Shown in pieces: positions 1 through 6,448 of a stretch of DNA of 8,663 nucleotides; position 1 is the first letter of the stretch, and each line of letters opens with the position of its first letter. The notes under the pieces are model-generated. The model was not told where the DNA came from. It saw only the letters and a program-made list of their open reading frames with translations, and did not search any database. This DNA is from Bacteroidales bacterium (GTDB lineage: Bacteria; Bacteroidota; Bacteroidia; Bacteroidales; Porphyromonadaceae), in NCBI GenBank assembly GCA_004555765.1, contig SFHG01000062.1, positions 1 through 8,663 on the forward strand. The letters are read 5' to 3'. Position numbers and translations under genes: made by a program.

Positions 1-1256
1 CCCAGAGTGATCTCTTCGATGGAGAGACTTTTGAAAATAATATCGTAGCCGTCGTCCTTCAAACTCTCTTCGTAGAGGAAACCGACTTGACCGTCATCCA
101 TAAGCAACATTGTGGAGTAGCAGGAGTCTTTGTCTGTCACTTGGAGGGCTTTTACCCAACCTCTTCCGAGTGCATCGGCATCGAAGTAATCCCCTGTCCC
201 TTCGATTTCTTTGTAAAAGAAACCCACGTCCACACGTTTGGGATTTAAGGGCACGGACTGAAGAATGAGATGGAGCGCCTTGCCGTCGCTTTTGCGGGTG
301 ACGGGAACCACGAGCACGCCACCGTTGCAAGCGTTGACTTCCTTACCGGTCATATTTTCGGGCATAACCTCTTTGCCCCAGTGTCCTGTGGCTTTCACCG
401 GGTCGTCGTAATAAAAGACATTGAAGCGTCTGCCACCCCCCGCGTCGCGACAACTGAGCAAGACGGAACCGTCGGGGAGCTCTTCGACTTTGGACTCGTC
501 TTGGGCGACCGACGGAGCTCCATCGGTCACATTTCCGAGCGAGTGCCACGTACGACCGAAGTCGTCCGAATAAATCACGTATGTGCCGGTACGACCATAG
601 CCTTTTCGTCTCAGCGGGTGTGCGATATAGAGACGGTGGTACTTGCCGACTTTGACGTAGCGGCTCTGCATAATTTTACCCGAGGTGAGGAAAATGCCGT
701 CTGCAGGAGCGCCGTCACTGAGTTTGCCGTCATAGAGAGAGTAGATCATCTCGGTGAGGTCTATTCCTTGATCCCAGGTGCGTCCGCCGTCATGGCTACG
801 GAAAAAGTAGGCGTGCTGAGGGTCTTTGCGTGTCGCCGCGTGATACCCCGTCTTGCCCGCCACAGAGTGCATCAGGACTTCATCCGAAAGCCGGTCTGCC
901 ACAAGGCTCGGGTCGCCGAACGCGGTTCGTACCGTGTCCGTCGCGTGTTCGTCTCCTTTGACGATGGTTCGGGTCTCGGACCACGTCTCTCCTCTGTCGT
1001 CGCTGTAGCGCATCACTTCGTCTATTTGGTAGAGTCCGTTGCGGTTGTTGTAGCCGATGTCGGTTTTCGAGATGCGGTAATCCGCTACTGCGAGGATTCT
1101 GCCTTCCCGCGTTTGGACGATGGCCGGAATCCGGTAGGGAACGGGGCTGTTGTGTGAGTCGAAAATGGTACGCGTCAGAGGTTCACTCGGCGGGGTCGCC
1201 GCTGTGCAAAGGGAAAATGTGAGAAGTGAACCCAAAAGGAATGCGCTTGTCTTCAT
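1..1256 (-). CDS. Secreted exo-alpha-sialidase (neuraminidase), GH33 type; C-terminus cut by window edge
   Basis: Hydrolyses terminal sialic acid from host glycoconjugates; probably exported to the periplasm or cell surface. I translated 418 uninterrupted codons from ATG 1256 and found no frameshift. Residues 1-20 look like a Sec signal peptide (K2, hydrophobic stretch 5-16, small residues at 18-20). The sialidase fold starts almost at once, with the YRIP motif at 41-44 (R42, first triad arginine). Three Asp boxes of the form S-x-D-x-G-x-T-W lie at 85-92, 154-161 and 230-237. By spacing to known sialidases, the likely catalytic residues are D59 (acid/base), E254, R270 and R341 (triad), and Y380 in CYSTM (nucleophile), with a typical LYEE at 394-397. 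The catalytic domain is nearly complete at the edge; any tail, such as a type IX secretion domain, would lie outside. No N-terminal carbohydrate-binding domain is present. Divergent from the Ca2+ ATPase gene. Family assignment is secure; substrate linkage is not known. Confidence 0.93.
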   Translation of the reverse strand, partial: MKTSAFLLGSLLTFSLCTAATPPSEPLTRTIFDSHNSPVPYRIPAIVQTREGRILAVADYRISKTDIGYNNRNGLYQIDEVMRYSDDRGETWSETRTIVKGDEHATDTVRTAFGDPSLVADRLSDEVLMHSVAGKTGYHAATRKDPQHAYFFRSHDGGRTWDQGIDLTEMIYSLYDGKLSDGAPADGIFLTSGKIMQSRYVKVGKYHRLYIAHPLRRKGYGRTGTYVIYSDDFGRTWHSLGNVTDGAPSVAQDESKVEELPDGSVLLSCRDAGGGRRFNVFYYDDPVKATGHWGKEVMPENMTGKEVNACNGGVLVVPVTRKSDGKALHLILQSVPLNPKRVDVGFFYKEIEGTGDYFDADALGRGWVKALQVTDKDSCYSTMLLMDDGQVGFLYEESLKDDGYDIIFKSLSIEEITL

Positions 1257-1307
1257 AAATGATGGGGTGGATTTGACGGGATATTTTTATTTGTATCGTA
1301 TTCAGAG

Positions 1308-1315
1308 CAAAGTTA
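1308..1315 (-). promoter_or_regulatory. Candidate Bacteroidota -7 box for the sialidase gene
   Basis: The minus strand reads TAACTTTG, an exact match to the Bacteroidota housekeeping sigma -7 consensus TAnnTTTG. It would start transcription about 45-50 nt before the ATG at 1256, in an AT-rich stretch. I see no clear TTTG -33 element at the usual distance, so the call rests on one box and its position. Confidence 0.45.
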
Positions 1316-1343
1316 ATCATTTTTTTATTGAACTGCCGAATGA

Positions 1344-1353
1344 TCACCGGTGA
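1344..1353. promoter_or_regulatory. 10-bp perfect palindrome TCACCGGTGA, possible operator
   Basis: This is a perfect dyad in the divergent intergenic region. It lies about 30 bp upstream of the sialidase -7 box and about 47 bp upstream of the ATPase -7 box, so a dimeric regulator could act on one or both promoters. No regulator gene is in the window, and a 10-bp palindrome can arise by chance. Confidence 0.25.
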
Positions 1354-1399
1354 AAGTCCCATTGAACGCAGCCCGTCATCCTGTCTCCTCTCTTTTTGC

Positions 1400-1407
1400 T
1401 ATCTTTG
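1400..1407 (+). promoter_or_regulatory. Candidate Bacteroidota -7 box for the Ca2+ ATPase gene
   Basis: The plus strand reads TATCTTTG, an exact TAnnTTTG match, predicting a 5' leader of about 45-50 nt before the ATG at 1460. No good -33 TTTG is visible about 20 bp upstream. The support comes from position and from the matching box on the opposite strand for the divergent gene. Confidence 0.45.
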
Positions 1408-1459
1408 AGCGAATTTTTGGGGCTAATCTCCATCAAGGCAATACCCAGTACGTACCGCA

Positions 1460-4060
1460 ATGAGCATTGAAGCAATAAAGAAGGCAGGACTTGGCGAAAG
1501 CGAGGTCCTCAGAAGTCGCGAACAGTATGGTCGGAACCTCATCACTCCGCCCGAGAAAACCCCTTGGTGGAAGCTCTACCTCGAGAAGTTCAAGGATCCC
1601 ATCATTATTATCCTCTTAGCAGCCACAGTCATCTCGCTCGTATTCGGGGTTATCCACGGTGAATACACGGAGTCTGTCGGCATCATCCTCGCCGTGCTGA
1701 TAGCCACGGGAGTGGGCTTTTGGCAGGAGTATGACGCGGAACGTAAGTTTGAGGCCATGAAGAGCGACAAAGACTATGAGCCTGTGAAAGTCCGGCGTAG
1801 TGGCGTGGTATCCGAGATTCCGAAGGACGAACTTGTGGTGGGCGATGTGGTGCTTGTCGCTGCGGGGGACGAAATTCCTGCCGATCTTCTGCTCTATCAC
1901 GCTTTGGATCTCAAAGTCTCCGAGGCGGCGATGACAGGGGAAGCGATAGCCGTGCCCAAGTATCCGACGAACGAGACCTTCAGGGGCTCGGGCTTTGCTC
2001 CTAACCAACTCTTGAGAGGTACGACAGTGGAGCAGGGACTCGGCGAAGGCGAAGTGACGGCAGTGGGTGATGCCACCGAGTTGGGCAAGACAACCCGTCA
2101 GGCTTCCGAGGAAACTGAGAATAAAACCCCGCTCGAGGTCTCTCTGAATGCTCTTGCCGAGAAGATCAATGTCGCCGGTTTTGTCGTATCGGGGCTGATG
2201 ATACTCATTCTTAATTTGATGCACTGGGACTTCGGTTTCGGAGATGTCCCCTTTCAGTGGACGTGGGACACTTTGTTTACCGAGGTGCGTTTCCTGATGG
2301 AAGCCGTGGTCGTAATCATTGTGGCCGTGCCCGAGGGCTTGCCCTTAGCCGTGACTTTGGCGCTTGCCTTCTCGATGAAAACGATGGCCAAAGAACATAA
2401 CCTCGTGCGTAAGATGCACGCCTGCGAGACCATCGGAGCCGTGAATCTTATCTTTACGGACAAAACCGGCACGCTCACACAGAATAGGATGAGCGTCGTG
2501 GATGTAGATGTGAAAGATGAGAATAGGACTTACCTCGATTTCGTCGGTGCTATCAACTCCTCTGCCAATTGGTCCGGAGGCGATGTCGTGATCGGTAACC
2601 CCACAGAGGGGGCGATACTCAGAGCTATGGGGAAAGAACTGTCCGAGAAGTTTCGGACATCTTGGACGATCCGCGCCACAATCCCTTTTTCCAGCGCGTA
2701 TAAGTATATGGTGACCTATGCGGTGCACGGTAAAACGGGCGAAAAAGCCATTGTGATCAAAGGCGCTCCAGAAGTAGTGGCGCGTATCATCGGGGATGAT
2801 TCATTCTTGGTTAAAGTGGCGGTGCAACAAGCGCGCGGAAGGCGAGCCATAGCGGCAGCAGTCTTTGCCGAAAATGACTTCAAAATCGTCCGCGACCATT
2901 TGGAGAAAGGAGAGACGCTCCCTTCCGGCAGGTACCTCGGCACTTGGTTTATTGAGGATCCGATCCGTCCGGATGTCCCCGGTGCGATCGAAAAGTGCTA
3001 CGGAGCCGGCATCGACGTCGTGATGATGACGGGCGATAACCTCAAGACGGGTGCCGAAATCGGCAGACAGGCGGGATTCAAAGACATTTGGGCGGTAGAG
3101 GCAAAGGACTTTGACGAAGCTGTCGCCGATGGATACGACGGATCGCGTACCTATCCTAACGTGATTGCCCGGTGTACCCCCACCCAAAAACTGGATATCC
3201 TCAAGCAGATGCAGGCAAAAGGGATGGCTTGTGCCATGACAGGCGATGGGGTGAACGACTCGCCTTCCCTTAACCATGCTGATGTCGGCATCGCTATGGG
3301 TAGCGGTACTTCCGTGGCCAAGGAGGCTGCCGATATTATCCTCTTGGACGATGCCTTCCCGAGCATCGTGACCGGTGTGAAGTGGGGTAGGTCGCTTTTC
3401 AAAAATATCAAGAACTTCCTTTACCTCCAGCTCTCCATTAACGTCTCGGCGTGCTTCCTGGCGCTCTTTGCCCCTATCGTAGGGGTCGAGGTTCCCTTTA
3501 CCGTGACGCAGTTTCTGTGGATCAACCTTGTGATGGATTCCTTGGCCGCTATTGCTTTGGCATCTGAGCCTGCGGATGAGGCTGTGCTCTTGGAGCAGCC
3601 GAGGGATCGACATAAGTTTATTATAGACAGACCGTTGGCCACGGCTATTTTCGGCTTCGGTGGTTTTGTCTGGTTGCTCTGCACCTTTGTGCTTTGGGGT
3701 ATGCACCATACGGAGATTCTTTCGGGTCTGGGGCTGAGAACAGTGGCGGCGTTACTCGGGCAGCTCGACCTGACCGTATTCTTTGCATTCTATATGCTCA
3801 TCAACTGGTGGAACCTCTTCAATGCCCGCGTGATCGGGAAAAACAGGTCTGCGCTGGACGGCGTTTTTTCCAATGCCAAATTCGTGGCCATAGCCCTCTT
3901 TGTGCTTGTGACCACGATTGTGATCGTGCAAGTGGGTGGCAAGGTCTTTTCCACACACCCGCTCAGCGCCGAGACTTGGCTTTACATTATCCTTTTGACC
4001 TCTCCGATCTTGATTGTGCGGGAAGTGTATTACCATCTTTCCCGTCTTTTTGCCCGTTGA
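1460..4060 (+). CDS. PMCA-type calcium-translocating P-type ATPase
   Basis: Inner-membrane pump that uses ATP to export Ca2+. The 866 residues carry the family signatures in order: cation-ATPase N-terminal domain with M1/M2 (about 46-88), actuator-domain TGE at 159-161, M4 PEGLP at 291-295, phosphorylated Asp D334 in DKTGTLT, nucleotide-binding KGAPE at 434-438, TGDN at 524-527, hinge TGDGVND at 594-600, then M5-M10 (about 653-856). The ion-site residues are diagnostic: E292 in M4, N661 in M5 followed by NVSA (Ala where SERCA has its site-I Glu), and N689/D693 in M6 (NLVMD, not the SERCA NLVTD). That is the plasma-membrane one-Ca2+ pattern. No calmodulin-binding tail is present, as expected in bacteria. 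The ATG at 1460 opens directly onto the N-terminal domain and has no Shine-Dalgarno. Monocistronic: divergent from the sialidase and convergent with ppk1. Ca2+ as substrate is a family inference. Confidence 0.94.
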   Translation: MSIEAIKKAGLGESEVLRSREQYGRNLITPPEKTPWWKLYLEKFKDPIIIILLAATVISLVFGVIHGEYTESVGIILAVLIATGVGFWQEYDAERKFEAMKSDKDYEPVKVRRSGVVSEIPKDELVVGDVVLVAAGDEIPADLLLYHALDLKVSEAAMTGEAIAVPKYPTNETFRGSGFAPNQLLRGTTVEQGLGEGEVTAVGDATELGKTTRQASEETENKTPLEVSLNALAEKINVAGFVVSGLMILILNLMHWDFGFGDVPFQWTWDTLFTEVRFLMEAVVVIIVAVPEGLPLAVTLALAFSMKTMAKEHNLVRKMHACETIGAVNLIFTDKTGTLTQNRMSVVDVDVKDENRTYLDFVGAINSSANWSGGDVVIGNPTEGAILRAMGKELSEKFRTSWTIRATIPFSSAYKYMVTYAVHGKTGEKAIVIKGAPEVVARIIGDDSFLVKVAVQQARGRRAIAAAVFAENDFKIVRDHLEKGETLPSGRYLGTWFIEDPIRPDVPGAIEKCYGAGIDVVMMTGDNLKTGAEIGRQAGFKDIWAVEAKDFDEAVADGYDGSRTYPNVIARCTPTQKLDILKQMQAKGMACAMTGDGVNDSPSLNHADVGIAMGSGTSVAKEAADIILLDDAFPSIVTGVKWGRSLFKNIKNFLYLQLSINVSACFLALFAPIVGVEVPFTVTQFLWINLVMDSLAAIALASEPADEAVLLEQPRDRHKFIIDRPLATAIFGFGGFVWLLCTFVLWGMHHTEILSGLGLRTVAALLGQLDLTVFFAFYMLINWWNLFNARVIGKNRSALDGVFSNAKFVAIALFVLVTTIVIVQVGGKVFSTHPLSAETWLYIILLTSPILIVREVYYHLSRLFAR

Positions 4061-4098
4061 AAAAGGACTTTGCTTGATACGTACCCTTTGGAGAAAAT

Positions 4099-4132
4099 GG
4101 TACAGACCGGGACGAAGTCCCCGGTACAGGCG
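4099..4132. repeat. 34-bp imperfect palindromic element, related to a copy inside ppk1
   Basis: The segment contains ACCGGG (4106-4111) opposing CCCGGT (4120-4125), giving a short GC-rich stem. By hand alignment 27 of 34 positions match 6307-6340 inside ppk1, both on the plus strand, without gaps. It lies 39 bp beyond the ATPase stop, and no T-run follows on the plus strand, so it is a poor terminator by itself. It could be one unit of a dispersed repeat, or a structural part of the 3' end of the ATPase mRNA. Confidence 0.45.
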
Positions 4133-4139
4133 AAAATAG

Positions 4140-4183
4140 AAAGAGATACGGATCGAGAAGAAATTCTCGATCCGTATCTCTTT
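4140..4183. terminator. Bidirectional intrinsic terminator between convergent ATPase and ppk1 genes
   Basis: A perfect 20-bp inverted repeat (arms 4140-4159 and 4164-4183) closes on a 4-nt loop, GAAA on the plus strand and TTTC on the minus strand. It lies 79 bp past the ATPase stop and 16 bp past the ppk1 stop. The plus-strand stem ends in TTTT (4181-4184). On the minus strand the stem is followed by a T-rich run (TTTCTATTTTCG, including the end of the arm). This suits termination from both sides. The stem is longer than most intrinsic terminators. Confidence 0.8.
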
Positions 4184-4199
4184 TAGTGCCACTATGGGT

Positions 4200-6419
4200 T
4201 TACTTTTTGACGAAGTCGCGAACCGTGTGGTAGAGTTCCATCTGTGTGCGGATGAGCGGTTCGCCAGCTTTCGGCTCAATGGGGTTATTCCTAAGGTTCT
4301 CGTCCAAAAGGGTTGCATTCACGTTGTCCGAAAGGCATACGTCCAGGACTTTTCGGAGGAACGCTTTTATCTTCGGGTCGTACACGGGAGCGGCGCACTC
4401 TATTCTGCGGTATAGATTGCGTGACATCCAGTCTGCGCTCGAGATGAAGAACAGCTCCTCTCCGCCGTGGTGAAAATTCCAGATCCGGGCATGCTCGAGA
4501 TACATATCCACAAGCCGGATGACACGGATGTTTTTGCTGAACGGCTGTCCCGGGATTAAGCGACAAATGCCTCGAATGAGGAGGTCTATCTTGACCCCTG
4601 CTTCCGAAGCCCGGTAGAGTTTTTCGATGACACCGGTCTCTTCGAGAGAATTCATTTTGAGCGTGATTTTCGCAGGAAGCCCCTTCCGGGCTTGGTCGAT
4701 CTCGTAATCGATGAGGCTGTGAATGCGCTCGACCATCCCTTTTCGGGCTACGAGAATGTGGTCGAAGCTGCAGTCTTGGGACGGATCTTCAAGATACCGG
4801 AAGAGTCTGATGAGCTCGCCGCTCAGCTCCGGACGGGAGGTGAAGATGAGGACGTCGGAGTAAAAACGTGCCGTCTTTTCGTTGAAGTTCCCGGTGCTGA
4901 AGACCGCGATACCGGGTTTTCCCGGGACGGCGTCTTTCCCAAACTCGATGACGCAGGTCTTGGCGTGTACCTTCAGTTTGGGAAGCGAGTAGATGATCTT
5001 CACGCCATGGCGGGTCATCCTCTGTGCCGTCAAGAGGTTATTCTCCTCATCGAACCGAGCCTTAAGCTCTACGAATACGGTCACCTCTTTTCCTCCGGAA
5101 GCGGCTTTGATGAGGGCATCGATGACTTCCGAGTCCTCTGCTACGCGGTATTGGGTGAGTTTGATGGCTTTCACCAAGGGGTCGTTACCGGCCTCTATGA
5201 GGAGGTCGAGTAGATACTTGAAGGAGACATAAGGGACATACAGGGCTTCGTCCTCTTTGAGGATGTGTGCGATTCGACCGGGCGACGCATCCCACCTTTC
5301 GTGTACCACGGCAGACGGGTGCTCTTGTTCGTACGCTTTCCCAAGGGGATTGGGTAGCTGATTGAGGTCTTGAAGCTTGAGGTGTCGTCGCCCTTCAAGT
5401 ATGTCTTCGGGATTGATGGCGTAGGATTTGCGTAGAACTTCAAGTACTTCCGTCGGCATCTCGTCGTCGTACTGAAAGCGGGTGATGGCTCCGATCTTCC
5501 TTTTGCTGATCATCTCCTCGATGTTTTCGGCAAGCTGTTCGCCGCCCTCATCTTCGTCAATGATTACGTCCGCATCTCTTGAGACCTTAAAGCTCCAAGC
5601 GCCCGTTACGTCGTAAGCCGGAAATACCTTGGGGAGTCCCCACTTTATGATCTCGTCGAGGAACGTGTATGCATACCGCCCTTTGGCATCCGGTATGGGG
5701 ATGAAGCGTGGGACTTTGGTAAAAGGCAGCTTGAGGATATAGTACACTGTTTCGCCACTCTCCCGGTGTCGCAATCGGACGGCGAGGTAGATCCGCTTGT
5801 CCCGGATGAAAGTGCGGACAAGCGACGTGTCCAAAAGAGTGGGCTGGAGAAACGGGAAGACTTCTTCGCGGAAAAATGGAGCGACGAGAGCCTCTATTTT
5901 CGGCGTGAAGTCCTTAAAGTCCGTGTAGATGTCGATGCCTGCGGCCTTGAGGTCCGGGACCATAACGTCCTCCCACGCGGATCGGAAAACGGTCTCCTGC
6001 CGCTTCACCTCCTCGATGACCTCTTTGAGTTCGCACTCTCTGTCTTCGAGATCCCGACCGTCTCGTTTCCTCCGGGCGATCAATGCCTTGGCTCCGGCCA
6101 CCCTGATCTGATAAAACTCCTCCAAGTTGGAAGAAAAGATCGAGAGAAAATTAAGCCGGGCATAGATGGGAACCGTTTTTTTGAGCGATTCGGTCAGAAC
6201 CCGTTCATTGAATGAGAGCCAACTGAGGTCTCTTCCAAAGTATCTGTAAGGTTCCGGTTGAGCTTCGGAAGGCAGTCCGTCTTCGGTCTGTATCTCGGGG
6301 AAAGGAGATACAGACCCGGACGAGGACGTCGGTACGGGCGGCGTCTCCTTCTCGGTCTGTACCTGCCCGGAGCTCCCTTTTCGAGAGAGGGCTTTGAGCA
6401 GTTTCGTAAAATAGTTCAT
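4200..6419 (-). CDS. ppk1: Polyphosphate kinase 1, with N-terminal extension
   Basis: Makes inorganic polyphosphate reversibly from ATP through a phosphohistidine enzyme. The protein has 739 residues. Conserved sequence begins at about 59 with RYFGRDLSWLSFNERV, and SSNLEEFYQIRVAG follows at 96-109. The catalytic half shows YR (R425), ELKARFDE (R455), KVHAK with H485 (equivalent to the autophosphorylated E. coli H435), STGNFNEKTARFYSD (508-522), RGICRLIPG (616-624) and YLEH with H643 (equivalent to H592). The offset of about 50 to E. coli (688 residues) shows that the core is full length and that the first 50-58 residues are extra. This extension has a basic, possibly amphipathic start (MNYFTKLLKALSRKG) and a Pro/Ser/Thr/Glu-rich probably disordered linker, with repeated QTE. 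The ATG at 6419 is the only ATG ahead of the conserved domain and lies 29 bp after prfC, so this start is favoured. Last gene of the rmlD-prfC-ppk1 run; a strong terminator follows. Confidence 0.96.
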   Translation of the reverse strand: MNYFTKLLKALSRKGSSGQVQTEKETPPVPTSSSGSVSPFPEIQTEDGLPSEAQPEPYRYFGRDLSWLSFNERVLTESLKKTVPIYARLNFLSIFSSNLEEFYQIRVAGAKALIARRKRDGRDLEDRECELKEVIEEVKRQETVFRSAWEDVMVPDLKAAGIDIYTDFKDFTPKIEALVAPFFREEVFPFLQPTLLDTSLVRTFIRDKRIYLAVRLRHRESGETVYYILKLPFTKVPRFIPIPDAKGRYAYTFLDEIIKWGLPKVFPAYDVTGAWSFKVSRDADVIIDEDEGGEQLAENIEEMISKRKIGAITRFQYDDEMPTEVLEVLRKSYAINPEDILEGRRHLKLQDLNQLPNPLGKAYEQEHPSAVVHERWDASPGRIAHILKEDEALYVPYVSFKYLLDLLIEAGNDPLVKAIKLTQYRVAEDSEVIDALIKAASGGKEVTVFVELKARFDEENNLLTAQRMTRHGVKIIYSLPKLKVHAKTCVIEFGKDAVPGKPGIAVFSTGNFNEKTARFYSDVLIFTSRPELSGELIRLFRYLEDPSQDCSFDHILVARKGMVERIHSLIDYEIDQARKGLPAKITLKMNSLEETGVIEKLYRASEAGVKIDLLIRGICRLIPGQPFSKNIRVIRLVDMYLEHARIWNFHHGGEELFFISSADWMSRNLYRRIECAAPVYDPKIKAFLRKVLDVCLSDNVNATLLDENLRNNPIEPKAGEPLIRTQMELYHTVRDFVKK
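6285..6316. repeat. 12-bp inverted repeat (hairpin) within the ppk1 N-terminal extension
   Basis: The arms 6285-6296 (GGTCTGTATCTC) and 6305-6316 (GAGATACAGACC) are perfect complements around an 8-nt loop. They fall in codons for about residues 35-45 of Ppk1, in the non-conserved linker. The arms match 10 of 12 positions of the corresponding terminator arms (4143-4154 and 4169-4180). A hairpin here in the ppk1 mRNA could slow translation, or the sequence may be repeat-derived. Confidence 0.55.
6307..6340. repeat. Copy of the 34-bp element, inside the ppk1 N-terminal extension
   Basis: It matches 4099-4132 at 27 of 34 positions in the same orientation, with conserved ends (TACAGACC near the left, CGGTAC near the right). 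It overlaps the right arm of the 6285-6316 hairpin and encodes part of the Pro/Ser/Thr-rich linker. Confidence 0.45.
6345..6363 (-). repeat. Further inverted copy of the GGTACAGACC core
   Basis: Read on the minus strand from 6363, the first ten bases are GGTACAGACC, identical to 4099-4108 on the plus strand; 16 of the first 19 positions match. With 6285-6296 this also makes a plus-strand direct repeat of TCGGTCTGTA, which encodes the repeated QTE in the protein. Confidence 0.4.
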
Positions 6420-6448
6420 AAGTTAGTGAGTTAGGAGTGGAGTTTGGT

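Noticed and set aside
270..1157. 295-codon open frame on the plus strand
   Set aside because: Lies wholly antisense to the sialidase, whose minus-strand translation has YRIP, three Asp boxes and catalytic residues. The plus-strand product has no recognisable domain.
1150..1353. 67-codon plus-strand frame crossing the sialidase start into the intergenic region
   Set aside because: It overlaps the signal-peptide coding region and the sialidase promoter candidate; nothing supports translation.
1616..2224. 202-codon open frame on the minus strand
   Set aside because: Antisense to the ATPase actuator-domain region; no motif and no promoter or plausible start context.
2641..2658. GTCCGA...TCGGAC inverted repeat
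   Set aside because: Only 6 bp per arm, within conserved ATPase coding sequence; expected by chance.
2801..3709. 302-codon open frame on the minus strand
   Set aside because: Antisense to the ATPase region encoding TGDN, TGDGVND and M5-M7; low-complexity His/Arg-rich product typical of a shadow frame.
4692..5213. 173-codon open frame on the plus strand
   Set aside because: Antisense to the catalytic half of ppk1, which is strongly conserved on the other strand.
6420..6448. GTTAG direct repeat in the prfC-ppk1 gap as a possible regulatory site
   Set aside because: Five-base repeat in a 29-bp spacer, with no promoter box or hairpin; too little to support a call.
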